Origin: Bradyrhizobium sp. 170
Lineage (GTDB): Bacteria > Pseudomonadota > Alphaproteobacteria > Rhizobiales > Xanthobacteraceae
Length of the DNA: 64,000 nt
Direction: 5' to 3'
Assembly (NCBI RefSeq): GCF_023101085.1
Contig: NZ_CP064703.1
Span: 2,046,001 to 2,110,000, forward strand
The notes beneath the pieces are model-generated. The model did not search any database. It saw only the letters and a list, made by a program, of their open reading frames with translations, and was not told the DNA's origin. Every line of letters begins with the position of its first letter. Within the stretch, counting starts at the first letter, position 1. Position numbers and translations under genes: made by a program. Positions 1 through 9,309 of the stretch are shown here, piece after piece.

Positions 1-1
1 T

Positions 2-1297
2 ACAAACGCGGCGAACAATCGCTTGAGCGACTATTGGTACACCCGGTCCCGATTGGCACTCAGGGTCGACACCCGGACCGTCACCGAATATGGCGTGCTG
101 CGTACCTTTGCCGAAACGGTGTTCAGCTGGACGGACCGCGGCTACAACGGTGCCGGTTCCGGTCTCACCGGTGGTGCCACGACCTACGCAACCGCGGGGG
201 CGCCTGGAGCACAGGCTGATGGCAACGTCGCGGCCGGCGGGCTTGGCGTCTACACCGTATTTATGCAATGGGCCGGCTTCACGTTCGGGCGTGCGATTTC
301 GCAATTCTCCACACCTTGGGTCAACTATCCGGCGAACAACTTCGATGGTCTGCCTGGCGGCGGCGGCACGGTCGTCGGTGTCAATCAGTTCACCTATACG
401 GCACCCCTCGGCAACGGCATGTCGCTCGCTCTGTCGGTGCAGAGCCCGGTTCAGAATTACCAGAGCAACCTCTGGAATGTGAGCGCGATCACAAGTGCCG
501 GCATCGTTGGTGGTTTTTACGGTGCCAACGACTTCGGTGGCACAAGGGCTCCAGATTTCGTCGGCATGTTCCGCGCCGATCAGGCCTGGGGCATGTTCCA
601 GGCGTCGCTGGCGGCACACAACAATCATGCCGGCTACTACGGCCAATACGAAACCTCCGGCCATCCGGCCGACAAGTGGGGCTGGGCGGGCCTATTGGCG
701 TTGTCGATCAAGAACCTTCCGACTGGTGCTGGCGACTCGATTAACATCCAGGGCGTGTATAGCAAGGGCGCAAGCCGATACAACTTCCAGGAGTTTACCA
801 ATAGCACCTACTCGATGTTCGGTGGCACTGGCTTGGCCGGCGCTTATGGAAGCATCGGCTTCGCTGGTTTGTCTGATGCTGTCTTCATTGCCGGGTCCGG
901 CATGGAGCTGACCACGACATACGGTATGAACGCTGGTTATAACCATAATTGGGATCCGAACTGGACTACGTCGCTCTACGGTGCATGGGGCGCGGTCCGC
1001 TACAACGGCACAGCCAAGGGTTATATCTGCGGCAACGCCGCTATGGGGGCGCTCTTGACCGCGGGTTCAACTTGTAACCCGGACTTCGACCTCTGGGTCA
1101 TCGGCACCAGGACAGGCTGGACTCCGGTTGCTGGTCTTACCTTCTCTGGCGAGGTTAACTATTCGCGGCTTAACCAGAATTACGCAGGCTCAGTTAATTT
1201 CCCAGGCTCTACGACTGCAGCCAAGCCGCCCGCCGTCTACGAGATCAAGGACCAGGGCACCGTCTCATTGCTGCTGCGTGCTCAGCGCAACTTCTGA
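2..1297 (+). CDS. Alphaproteobacterial porin, 3' part (5' end outside window)
   Basis: Outer-membrane general porin of the Porin_2 type found in Bradyrhizobium and relatives, forming a beta-barrel for passive diffusion of small solutes. The reading frame is open from base 2, so the true start, signal peptide and first strands lie to the left of the window; the TTG at 23 is only the first start-like codon. Recognisable family stretches are YYTRSRLALRVDTRT-like and VxEYGVLRTF-like sequence near the beginning, many alternating Gly/aromatic strands (for example AGFTFGRAISQF), two cysteines around residues 337-350 typical of an extracellular loop, and a C-terminal strand ending in an aromatic residue (LLRAQRNF), the usual signal for barrel assembly. 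A terminator hairpin follows. Confidence in family is high; substrate is unknown. Confidence 0.9.
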   Translation, partial: TNAANNRLSDYWYTRSRLALRVDTRTVTEYGVLRTFAETVFSWTDRGYNGAGSGLTGGATTYATAGAPGAQADGNVAAGGLGVYTVFMQWAGFTFGRAISQFSTPWVNYPANNFDGLPGGGGTVVGVNQFTYTAPLGNGMSLALSVQSPVQNYQSNLWNVSAITSAGIVGGFYGANDFGGTRAPDFVGMFRADQAWGMFQASLAAHNNHAGYYGQYETSGHPADKWGWAGLLALSIKNLPTGAGDSINIQGVYSKGASRYNFQEFTNSTYSMFGGTGLAGAYGSIGFAGLSDAVFIAGSGMELTTTYGMNAGYNHNWDPNWTTSLYGAWGAVRYNGTAKGYICGNAAMGALLTAGSTCNPDFDLWVIGTRTGWTPVAGLTFSGEVNYSRLNQNYAGSVNFPGSTTAAKPPAVYEIKDQGTVSLLLRAQRNF

Positions 1298-1326
1298 TCA
1301 CGCGCCCGATCCACGCTTGCTTACGA

Positions 1327-1348
1327 CCCCCGGCGTGACCGTCGGGGG
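1327..1348 (+). terminator. Rho-independent-like terminator of the porin gene
   Basis: A 9-bp stem (CCCCCGGCG paired with CGTCGGGGG, one G-T pair) with a TGAC loop starts 29 bases after the porin stop codon. The following tract (GGCGTTCT) is only weakly T-rich. Seen directly; function inferred. Confidence 0.6.
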
Positions 1349-1349
1349 G

Positions 1350-2155
1350 CGTTCTGCGAAACATTTGTCAGCAGTTCTGGCCACGCTGCGAGCGTTCACG
1401 CATCGTGAGATCGGCGTACCTCGCTGGCGAAGTCCCTCGCCCACGCAGATCATGCACTATATCGTTACCGGCAATGCGAGCGCGATACGACTCTCCTTTG
1501 CACTGCAGGTATCGCGGCTTCGATGTCTCGTAATCCGACCGCCACAGTGCCGTGCTTTGATGCCTTCGAGCGCCCGCTTCGTCGCGTCATTCCGCCGAGA
1601 TCGACAGAGTTGGTTGACGGGGGATCGCTCGATTTACGACCGCTCGTGATCGAGAGCGCCGGCAGAGTGATGGTGCTCCTCAGTGATTGCACGCATTTGT
1701 ACTTCGAGCAATAGCAGGTTCCAGTCGTGCTTTGCGCGAGCGCGGCACGGTCGCATTCATAAGATTGCATTGAAATGGCGAGGGCGTGGGTCTCTAAAAT
1801 AGAACTAGATTGTTTATTGGCTGCGGCGCTTTCCGCGAGCAGCCAGTGTCGAAATTGGATAAGGGGAGGGGGCTCGATGCCCGGGCGGCCACACTACATA
1901 GTATCTCTCGTGGCTTTCGATTGGCAGAGTAACGGCTCCGAACGAGTTTGCCGCTCGCCAGCTCTGGCTGCATGAGGAAGGTCGGCAGCAGCGCGACTTC
2001 GACACCACCACCTCTTTAAGCTTGGAGCTGCAGGCGGGCACAACCTCTTCGGAGCGCAGCAATGACATCTCAACGCCGGCCCGAAATGAATGGGGCGTCC
2101 AGTGATTCAGTCCGCAAATCAAAGTAGGTCAGGCGCGTTGCATGATTGATGGTGA
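1350..2155. other. Gene-poor stretch, no supported gene
   Basis: About 800 bases with only short frames of no recognisable family on either strand. A 63-codon frame at 1523-1714 has no visible ribosome-binding site and no recognised motif. Probably decayed accessory DNA between the porin and the IS66 relic. Confidence 0.4.
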
Positions 2156-2159
2156 CCTG

Positions 2160-2330
2160 CGGATACTAACGTACTGGAACGTATCGTGTCCGCGAACCGA
2201 GAGCACCAGCTGCACAAGCTGCTCGCCCGGAACTGGGAGGCGGCCCGCGAGTGCGCCGGACAGGCTGCCGCATGAGTCCTGGTCGCCATAAAGGATGTCG
2301 TCGATGGGCCGCCGCCGCGATGCCGCTTAC
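2160..2330 (+). mobile_element. IS66-family right-end relic (TnpC C-terminus plus terminal repeat)
   Basis: The short frame at about 2171-2275 reads VLERIVSxNREHQLHKLLARNWEAARE, which resembles the C-terminal tail of IS66 TnpC transposases (a DVLERI...LLPWNW-like ending), then stops. Some 55 bases later the sequence ends in GCTTAC at 2325-2330; its complement GTAAGC is the conserved tip of IS66 terminal repeats. The rest of the element is gone. Assignment rests on recalled family sequence. Confidence 0.5.
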
Positions 2331-2790
2331 CGAGCTTGAGCGATGGCGTCGATCCGCTGCCACCAGTCTCCCCATGTTGGAACGTCGCCGCGATCGTGGC
2401 CGGCAGGGTCGATGAGCCCGCTCATGTGGATCTGCCTGCTGCTGATATTGCCAACCATGTCGACACCCCGGAGTTCGCCGCGATCTCCGCCGTCGCTCTG
2501 CGTCCTGACGAGATCATCCAGATCCTTTCGAGCACGCCTCGCCAGTTCGAGCCGATGCACCGGCGCACAGCCAGGAGCGACATCGGTCCGCGTCCTTTAG
2601 TGTCAAGGTGCCGTAATGCCCCTCAGGATAACAGGACTCGAAGGAGCAGGGTTGATCGTTGAAACATTGAGGACCGCCGAGAGTAGGTAGGTTTCCGTCC
2701 ATTGTTGATGCTGTACCATTCGTAAGTAGCCCGCCGTGTCGGTTAAAAGTTAGATCATCGAACAGGAGCGAGGTGCAGCAATTCCTAGAG
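2331..2790. other. No gene recognised between IS66 and IS481 relics
   Basis: Overlapping frames exist on both strands (a 108-codon frame on + at 2336-2662 and a 77-codon one on - at 2327-2560), but neither shows a known motif or a convincing ribosome-binding site. They are mutually exclusive and may both be chance frames in GC-rich DNA. Confidence 0.35.
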
Positions 2791-2797
2791 GCAAGTC

Positions 2798-3576
2798 ATG
2801 AAAATCATCCAAGGGACGCTCGTCGTTACCAAGAGTGAACTGCAAGTCAACAACATAAGGCATTATCATGTGGGTCAAACGTTTTCGCGCGGAAGCTGTC
2901 GGTGGGTTGCCTGATCGCTCCTCACGACCCCTTTCATTGCTGAGCCAAACCCCGTCTGCCACTTGCGCCGAAGTCGAGGTGTTGCGCCGGCAGCGCCACA
3001 CGCGCAAGCAGATCGCAACCGAGGTTGGCATCTCGCCGGCGACCGTCAGCCGTATCTTGCGAAGGCTGGGATTGAATCGGCTGCGCGACCTGAAAATGGC
3101 CGAGCCGGTGCGGTGCTATGAGCGCGAACATCCCGGGTCCACATCGACATCAAGAAGCTTGGAAAAATCAACCGTATTGGCCATCGCATCACGGGTGATC
3201 GAACGGGCAGAGCAGCTGCGCGCTCGCGGCGTCACGGTCGGGCGCGTGATGATCGACAACGGGTCTTGTTACAAATCCTTTGGTTTCCGCAAAGCCTCCA
3301 AGCGCCTCGGTCTCACGCACATTTGCACCAAGTCCTATAACCCGAAGACGAATGGCAGGGCAGAGCGCTTCATCCAAACCAGCCTACGCGAATGGGCCTG
3401 TGCTCGCACTTACAACACCGCAAATGAGAGGGCGGCTGAACTGCCGAGATGGCGTCACAGCTACAATTGGCGCCGGCCCCGCGGCGATATCGGCTCGATG
3501 CCACCCGACGCCGAGCGCATTGGCGCCAAGAGAACTATCCACATCCCTGGGACGGCACGTTATCTCGGAAAGCCAT
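2798..3576 (+). pseudogene. IS481-family transposase, internally deleted and frameshifted
   Basis: Relic of a DDE transposase. The helix-turn-helix half is clear (WVKRFRAE..GGLPDRSSRP, then RRQRHTRKQIATEVGIS, then SPATVSRILRRLGLNRL). After EREHPG the frame shifts: the next bases read HIDIKKLGKINRIGHRITGDR in another frame. The central part of the catalytic core, including the first conserved Asp region, is missing. The C-terminal part returns as RVMIDNGSCYKSFGFRKASKRLGL, TNGRAERFIQT, and YNWRRPRG. It cannot encode an active enzyme. It abuts the aminotransferase operon directly and may have removed the native upstream region of that operon. Confidence 0.8.
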
Positions 3577-3579
3577 GAC

Positions 3580-4962
3580 ATGCCGCAACTGGATGTGCAG
3601 CCTTCACCCGACGCCGAAGCGCGGCCGCCATCGCATTTGTTCTATCTCTCCAGCCAGCGCCGGCCACTCGTCGACCGTGCCAAAGGCATCTATTTTTGGA
3701 CCAGGGATGGCCGCCGCTTCATCGATGGGTCAAGCGGACCGATGGTCGCCAATATCGGCCATTCCAACAGCAACGTGCTCGACGCCATGAAGCGGCAGAT
3801 GGACAAGACCACCTTCGCTTACCGGCTGCATTTCGAGAACGAGCCGGCGGAAGAACTGGCGCGGAAATTGGCACGCAAACTTCCCGAGGGCATGGACCGC
3901 ATCTTCTTGGTGTCCGGCGGCTCGGAAGCAACCGAATCCTGCATCAAGCTTGCGCGGCAGTGGGCGGTCGCCACTGGCCAGGCCAAGCGCTGGAAAGTGA
4001 TCACTCGTTTCCCGTCCTATCACGGAGGCACGCTTGGCTCGCTTTCCGTCACCGGCGACGATGCACTCGCCGAAACTTTTGCCCCGATCATGCGGGTGAT
4101 GCCGACCGTGCCGGCGCCAACCGCCTGGCGCGACCGCGATAATCTTTCGATGGAACAGCGCGGGCTTCGTTATGCCGACATACTCGAGGAAAAGATCCTC
4201 GCCGAGGGACCGGAAAGCGTGCTCGCGTTCATCATGGAACCGGTCGGCGGTGCCGCTACAGCGGCCCTTGTCGCGCCCGACAGCTACTATCCGCGCGTCC
4301 GCGAGATCTGCGACCGCTACGGCATCCTTCTCATCCATGATGAGGTGATGAGCGGCGCCGGCCGCACCGGCAAATTCCTCGGCGGCGACCACTGGAACTG
4401 CAAGCCCGACATTGTCGCACTGTCGAAAGGACTTGGCTCAGGCTACGCGCCGCTCGGCGCGCTGGCCGCGCCGATGCGGCTGGTCGAGCCGCTGCTTGCC
4501 TCCGGCGGTTTCCAGCACGGCCACACTTATGCCGGCAATCCGCTTGCCTGTGCGGCGGGTCTTGCCGTGCTCGACGAGATGGACAGGCTCGACCTCACCG
4601 CCAACGCCGCCTCGATGGGAGATGTGCTGATGGGCGAATTGAAGGCGCTGCAAAAGCGCTTCCCCTTTATCGCCGACACGCGCGGCAAGGGCCTGCTTCT
4701 CGGCGCCGAAATGGTCGCCAATCCGGAAACGATGAGGCCGATCGACCCGGCTCGCAAGGGGACGCAGCGCCTGCTCGACCTCGCATATGCGCGCGGCCTA
4801 ATTATCTATGGCCGCAAGGTCAAGGGTGGCGTTGACGGTGACAATTTCATGGTGGCACCGCCGATGATCATCACGCGCGAGCAGATTGGCGAGATGATCG
4901 CCATCATTGGCGATTCGCTGGAGGCACTTGCCGCCGAACTCGACCTGCCGGTCGAGGGTTGA
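3580..4962 (+). CDS. Class III (PLP-dependent) aminotransferase
   Basis: Fold-type I aminotransferase of class III (the omega-amino acid/GABA/diaminobutyrate branch), transferring the amino group from a terminal amine or omega-amino acid to a keto acid in the cytoplasm. Protein of 460 residues. The PLP-binding Asp is in HDEV near residue 254, and the Schiff-base lysine is in ALSKGLGSGYAPLGA near residue 283; FLVSGGSEATESCIKLAR forms the phosphate-binding segment. The start at 3580 is chosen because GGAAAG lies about 8 bases upstream and the family N-terminus begins there; the open frame upstream is IS481 relic. It is followed after 12 bases by the keto-acid cleavage gene and belongs to the same operon as the acetyltransferase and deacetylase. 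Exact substrate unknown. Confidence 0.88.
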   Translation: MPQLDVQPSPDAEARPPSHLFYLSSQRRPLVDRAKGIYFWTRDGRRFIDGSSGPMVANIGHSNSNVLDAMKRQMDKTTFAYRLHFENEPAEELARKLARKLPEGMDRIFLVSGGSEATESCIKLARQWAVATGQAKRWKVITRFPSYHGGTLGSLSVTGDDALAETFAPIMRVMPTVPAPTAWRDRDNLSMEQRGLRYADILEEKILAEGPESVLAFIMEPVGGAATAALVAPDSYYPRVREICDRYGILLIHDEVMSGAGRTGKFLGGDHWNCKPDIVALSKGLGSGYAPLGALAAPMRLVEPLLASGGFQHGHTYAGNPLACAAGLAVLDEMDRLDLTANAASMGDVLMGELKALQKRFPFIADTRGKGLLLGAEMVANPETMRPIDPARKGTQRLLDLAYARGLIIYGRKVKGGVDGDNFMVAPPMIITREQIGEMIAIIGDSLEALAAELDLPVEG

Positions 4963-4974
4963 GGGGACGAGACG

Positions 4975-5889
4975 ATGGCACCGAGGAAAGTCATCACCAC
5001 CTGCACCGTCACCCGCTCCGTGCATACGCCACCGATGTCGCCCCATCTGCTGGTAACACCGGACCAGATCGCGACCGATGCCATTGCCGCCGCGGAGGCC
5101 GGCGCCTCTATCCGGCATCTGCACGCCCGCGCCACGAATGACGGACGGCCGACGGTCGATCCGGACGTTTTCATGCAGTTTCTGCCGCGTATTAAGCAGG
5201 CGACCGACACGGTGATCAATATTACCATCGGCGGCCCATCGCTGATGAGGCTAGACCCGCGGCTGGCAGCACGCTTGCGGGCTCGGCCCGAAATCTGCTC
5301 GCTCAATATGGGCTCGATGATTTTAGCGTCCTTTCCGGTGCTCGAGCGGCCGCGCGAATGGCAGCACGATTGGGAGCTGAAACTGCTCAAGGCCACGCGC
5401 AACGCGATCTTCAGGAAACCCTCCGCTGACTTACAGACTATCTCGGAGGAGCACGGCAAAGGTTCCGGCACGCGCTTCGAGTTCGAATACTACGACGTCG
5501 GCCATCTCTACTCGCTGCTACATTTGCGCGAGCGGGGCCTGATGTTGGGGCCGCTGTTCCTGCAGTTCGTGCTCGGCCTCATCGGCGTTATCGGCGCCGA
5601 TCCCGACAATCTCATCCACATGAAGCACATCGTCGACAAGCTGTTTGACGACAGCTATCAGTTCTCGGTGCTCACCGCCGATCGCCACCAGATATCGCTG
5701 ATGCCGATCGCCGCCACAATGCGTGGCAATGTCCCTGTCGGGCTGGAGGAATGGACATTAACTGGCGAAGTCCAATCCCGACCAGGTACGGTGCATCCGC
5801 GAATTCAAGATCCTGTCGTTGGAGGTCGCAACGTCTGCCGAAGCGCGCGAAATGCTGGCGTTGAAGGGCGGCGACCTAGTGGCATTTCG
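4975..5889 (+). pseudogene. Beta-keto acid cleavage enzyme (BKACE/DUF849, Kce-like), frameshifted
   Basis: Homologue of 3-keto-5-aminohexanoate cleavage enzyme, a zinc TIM-barrel enzyme that condenses a beta-keto acid with acetyl-CoA. Family motifs are HTPPMSPHLLVTPDQI (N-terminal loop), AGASIRHLHAR (metal HxH, about residues 44-49), and DRHQISLMPIAATMRGNVPVGLEE (near the C-terminus). Just after GLEE, at about 5748-5763, the frame is lost: LAKSNPDQVRCIREFKILSLE...EAREMLALKGGDLVAF continues in the +1 frame. About a dozen bases appear to be missing compared with the usual GLEDxxxxxxGxLAKSN region. The expected stop after VAF is also absent (TTTCGATGG where TTTTGATGG would give stop-start overlap). 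As it stands the frame reads through into the acetyltransferase gene. Probably inactive unless the reading is an assembly error. Confidence 0.78.
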
Positions 5890-6390
5890 ATGGCTTCCCA
5901 GGCCGTCACGCTCCGACCCGGCCGGCTCGAGGACGTCGAAACCATTCATGCCGCTCTGCTCAAGCTCGCCATCCATATAGGCGCACGTCAGGACATCAAA
6001 TCGACGGCCGACGATCTTCGCCGCTACGGCTTCGGCGAGAATCCCACCTTCTCGACCTTAATTGCCGAGGTCGATCGCGAATTCGCCGGGCTCTGCCTGC
6101 ATTTCCCCATCTTCTCGACCTGGATGGGCCGTCCGGGCGTCTATGTGCAGGATCTTTATGTCGAGAACCGCTTTCGCGGCCGGCGTATTGGCGAGAAACT
6201 GCTGCGGCGCGTGGCCAGGGAGTGCCGCGCGGCTGGCGGGGTCTATCTTCGCCTTTCCATTCACACCGACAACGAGATAGCAAAAGCATTCTATGGAAGG
6301 CTCGGCATCGGATGCTCAAGCCACGAGCAGGTGCAAAAGATCGTCGGCGACGCTTTCTTTGTCTTCGCCGACTCAACGGAGAAAAAATGA
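5890..6390 (+). CDS. GNAT-family N-acetyltransferase
   Basis: Protein of 166 residues with the GNAT fold. Motif A is visible as VQDLYVENRFRGRRIGEKLLRRVA (acetyl-CoA pyrophosphate-binding RxxGxG/A region, about residues 79-102), followed by LRLSIHTDNEIAKAFYGRLGI (motif B, near residues 120-140). The start at 5890 is the first ATG after the end of the preceding cleavage-enzyme sequence; an unbroken frame from 4975 runs through it only because that gene is frameshifted. Its stop overlaps the next start (ATGA at 6387-6390), so it is translationally coupled to the deacetylase homologue. A linked acetyltransferase and deacetylase suggest an N-acetylated amine intermediate, which is inference. Confidence 0.82.
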   Translation: MASQAVTLRPGRLEDVETIHAALLKLAIHIGARQDIKSTADDLRRYGFGENPTFSTLIAEVDREFAGLCLHFPIFSTWMGRPGVYVQDLYVENRFRGRRIGEKLLRRVARECRAAGGVYLRLSIHTDNEIAKAFYGRLGIGCSSHEQVQKIVGDAFFVFADSTEKK

Positions 6391-7418
6391 TGAAGGCCTT
6401 CTATGCCGAGGAACAGAAACGTCATGATCCGAAAGCCGTCCTCTCCAGGGGCATAGCCAAGCCCCACCCTGAAAAGCCGGCACGGGTCGAGAGATTGTTA
6501 GCCGGCGCATTATCAGCCGGTTTGAGTGTTGAACGGTCAAAGGATCGTGGCCTTGGCCCGATCACCGCTGTGCACACACCCGAATATCTCGACTTCCTCG
6601 AGCACGTTTTCGCGCGCTGGCAGCGCCTCGAAGGCGCCTCGGCAGAAGTCATCCCGAACATCCATCCAATCGCCCGCAAAGGCCCATATCCTGCCTCGGT
6701 GGTCGGCCAGGCTGGCTACCACATGGCCGACGCTGCCTGCCCAATCTCGACCGAGACCTGGAGCAGCGCGCTCTGGAGCGCCTGGAGCGCAGTCGAAGCC
6801 GCCGAAGCCGTGATGGCGGGTGCGCCTTCGGCTTACGCGCTTTGCAGGCCGCCGGGCCACCATGCCTTCGCCGACGTCGCTGGCGGCTTCTGCTTCATCA
6901 ACAATGCGGCGGTGGCGGCGCAGGCGTTGCGCAGCAGTGCTGCGCGCGTGGTGATTCTCGATGTCGACCTGCACCATGGCAACGGCACGCAAGGCATCTT
7001 CTACGCGAGGCCGGACGTGCTCACCGTCTCACTGCATGTCGATCCGATGCGGTTCTATCCCTTTTTCTGGGGCCACGCCGACGAGCGCGGCGAAGGCGCC
7101 GGCCTCGGCTACAACCTCAACCTGCCGCTGCCACTAAAATCCGGCGACGCGGCATTTCTGGAAGGGCTCGCAACAGCCTTCCGGCGCATCCGCGCCTTCG
7201 CGCCCGAAGCGCTGGTAGTGGCGCTCGGTCTCGACGCCTTCGAGGGCGATCCGTTCGGCGGCCTGTCGGTGACGACGCTTGGCTTCTCGCGTATCGGCGA
7301 AGCTATTGCCGGGCTCGGCCTGCCTACGGTGATCGTGCAGGAAGGCGGCTATCTTTGCGACGCGCTCGGTGACAACCTCGCCGCGTTCCTGACCGGCTTC
7401 GGCGGCAAGCAGCCCTAG
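6387..7418 (+). CDS. Histone deacetylase-family / acetylpolyamine amidohydrolase-like enzyme
   Basis: Zinc-dependent deacetylase of the class II HDAC/acetylpolyamine amidohydrolase superfamily, 343 residues, cytoplasmic; family members remove acetyl groups from acetylated amines such as acetylpolyamines or acetyl-lysine. The catalytic set is complete: RPPGHHAF with tandem His 158/159, DVDLHHGNGT supplying zinc ligands Asp194 and His196, GLDAFEGDPFG with zinc ligand Asp283, and the transition-state Tyr322 in QEGGY. The opening FYAEEQKRHDPKAVLSRG...HPEKPARVERL is also typical. The ATG at 6387 overlaps the acetyltransferase stop. Fourth and last gene of the operon; no clear terminator follows. 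Protein histones are not expected as substrates. Confidence 0.9.
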   Translation: MMKAFYAEEQKRHDPKAVLSRGIAKPHPEKPARVERLLAGALSAGLSVERSKDRGLGPITAVHTPEYLDFLEHVFARWQRLEGASAEVIPNIHPIARKGPYPASVVGQAGYHMADAACPISTETWSSALWSAWSAVEAAEAVMAGAPSAYALCRPPGHHAFADVAGGFCFINNAAVAAQALRSSAARVVILDVDLHHGNGTQGIFYARPDVLTVSLHVDPMRFYPFFWGHADERGEGAGLGYNLNLPLPLKSGDAAFLEGLATAFRRIRAFAPEALVVALGLDAFEGDPFGGLSVTTLGFSRIGEAIAGLGLPTVIVQEGGYLCDALGDNLAAFLTGFGGKQP

Positions 7419-7604
7419 CTATTGCTAGTCGGGGCGATCGTATGGTCATACGGAATGGTGACTCTTCTGCCGGTGCGAGACTATCTTTACAGGATCGTTC
7501 CCGCGATCGCACCCGCGACTACTAACGTATCGCGCCTGACGGCTTCTGGAAGACAGGAGGTTCAGTAGGGTTGGCCTCAGCAGATTACGAAACGGAGCAG
7601 CTCT

Positions 7605-7811
7605 ATGAAACAGTACGTTAATTTGGACGTCTCGATGGAAGAACGAGCATTTGCGTTTTTGGACCAGACCGGCGGAGTGACATTCGAAGGTTACGTGCCC
7701 ACTAATTCGGAGACCATCGCTAACACTTGGCATATGCCGGCAATGTTGAGCGGATCGTTTTCAAACAGGTTTTCCAATTGGCTTTGGCAACTCAGCGCTG
7801 GCTTTCCGTAA
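7605..7811 (+). pseudogene. IS110-family transposase, N-terminal relic
   Basis: The first 60 or so codons match the start of IS110 DEDD transposases (MKQYVxLDVSMEE with the first catalytic Asp, then VLDxTGxVxFEG). The remainder (SNRFSNWLWQLSAGFP) corresponds to the GAMSNWLWxxL region with the middle altered. Everything downstream is missing. Confidence 0.65.
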
Positions 7812-8317
7812 TTACGTATGGAATGGCACCGGGAAGTTGCCGTAAAGGGGGCGGAGAGACCTGCTAGCCAGTCTTAAACCAACCCAGATTCGCCTTCGGC
7901 AGAACAAGCGTCTCTGCCGGGACGAATGTGTTGGTAATCTCGAAGTCGTCCCTGCGGGCATTACGCACCCGCTCTTCACATCGAGATGCCCGCATTTCTT
8001 GAAAGCCATCATGTGGCGCTCCTGCATAGAGACGACCCGAAGAACTATGGAGCCGGCAGTAGATCTTTTGTTTATCTATCTTGAGCCGTGCCCGCGACTC
8101 ATTTGACTTATTTTATCGCGCATTACTTTGTTCGAGCGAGCGATTGTGACGCTTCCGCCGCAGGCGAGCAAGGGACCGCATCCTCCTCCTGACCTCGCGC
8201 ACAGCCGCATCCGCGACAAAACCTGGGGTTGAAAAGATGCGGTCGCGCTCAGGCCGGCAGGTTCTGCTTCCCTGGCGGGAGCCTTTCACTTAGTTGGCTG
8301 CGCGAGTGCGGGCGGCC
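7812..8317. other. No gene recognised; converging flank of the HADH gene
   Basis: About 500 bases containing short frames only. A minus-strand stretch near 7870-8000 reads EITNTFVPAETLVLPKANLGWFKTG before a stop and looks somewhat protein-like, but no family is recognised. No terminator hairpin with a U-tract is obvious after the minus-strand gene that ends at 8318. Confidence 0.3.
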
Positions 8318-9271
8318 CTATCGGACTCCCGACCCTTGCTCGTCCACTTGGAGCCATCGCATCAGTTCACGACGCCGGGCTGACAGCAGTGCAGAGCCGT
8401 CTCGTTGGGTCCAATCGTAGACGCCTTTGCCACTGGGGAATCCGCAATGCCCACCACGGACTAAAGCCGCCACCTGTTCGGGTGGTTCAGAAGAAGTGTC
8501 GAGGCTCGGTACCAGGAAACGAGCAAAATGATACATCGTGTCAAGACCGCCAAGGTCCGCTGATTCGATCGGTCCGGTCACAGCAAGCCGTCGTCCGATC
8601 GAATGCCGGACCACCGAGTCGATGGCTTCGGCTGAAGCAACACCCGCGGCCCAAAGCGCCCAAGCCTCACGAAGTGCCGCAAATTGGATGCGGTTCCCGA
8701 TGAATCCAGGCACTTCGCGATCGATGATCACGGGCGTCTTGCCGATACCGCCAAGAATAGCGCATGTACGCTCGACCACTGCGTTGCTCGTGGCACCGCT
8801 GCCACAAACCTCGACGAGCGGAAGCAGTTGGGGCGGATACCAAAAATGCGCGGCGATGACCCGCTCCTTATGTTCGACGCGTTTATCGACGGCACTGGCC
8901 GGATGGCCGCTGGAAGTCGCGAGTACGGCATCGTAACGACAAATTCCGTCGAGTTTGGAGAATATGCCAACCTTGAGCTCCATGTCCTCCGGAACGGCTT
9001 CGATCACGAATTCCGCCGCTGCCGCTGCCTTCAACTCGGTTGAGGTTCGGATCTTCGCGATCGCGGCTTTCGCAGATGAAACGCTCATCACCTCAGCCTG
9101 GACGAATTCGTTGAGGCTTGCGCCAATCCGCTGGAGCGCGCTTTCGAGACTCTTCTGGCTACGACCAATGAGACAGACCTCCCAGCCCGCCTTCGCAAAT
9201 ACCTCCGCGATTCCATGTCCGATCACCCCGTTGCCGATAACGGCCATGCTCCCAACACCAGAAGCCTTCAT
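8318..9271 (-). CDS. 3-hydroxyacyl-CoA dehydrogenase family protein
   Basis: NAD-dependent L-3-hydroxyacyl-CoA dehydrogenase family (short, single-function type that also includes carnitine and hydroxybutyryl-CoA dehydrogenases), 317 residues. A Rossmann nucleotide loop GNGVIGHG is at residues 13-20. The catalytic His lies in VIAAHFWYPPQLLPLVEV, the Glu follows in LVEV, and the dimerisation domain opens with PGFIGNRIQFAALREAWAL. The ending GKGVYDW is a family hallmark. On the minus strand it starts 38 bases after a thiolase pseudogene, so the pair was once a beta-oxidation-like or ketoacid module (dehydrogenase plus thiolase). The partner is now dead, so the role of this gene alone is uncertain. 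Confidence 0.85.
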   Translation of the reverse strand: MKASGVGSMAVIGNGVIGHGIAEVFAKAGWEVCLIGRSQKSLESALQRIGASLNEFVQAEVMSVSSAKAAIAKIRTSTELKAAAAAEFVIEAVPEDMELKVGIFSKLDGICRYDAVLATSSGHPASAVDKRVEHKERVIAAHFWYPPQLLPLVEVCGSGATSNAVVERTCAILGGIGKTPVIIDREVPGFIGNRIQFAALREAWALWAAGVASAEAIDSVVRHSIGRRLAVTGPIESADLGGLDTMYHFARFLVPSLDTSSEPPEQVAALVRGGHCGFPSGKGVYDWTQRDGSALLSARRRELMRWLQVDEQGSGVR

Positions 9272-9309
9272 TGCCAGCGTTCTCCGTTCAACGACTAATT
9301 CTAGCTATT

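Noticed and set aside
3280..3579. N-terminal 100-codon extension of the aminotransferase frame
   Set aside because: It overlaps the IS481 transposase relic in another frame, does not resemble aminotransferases, and a ribosome-binding site precedes 3580.
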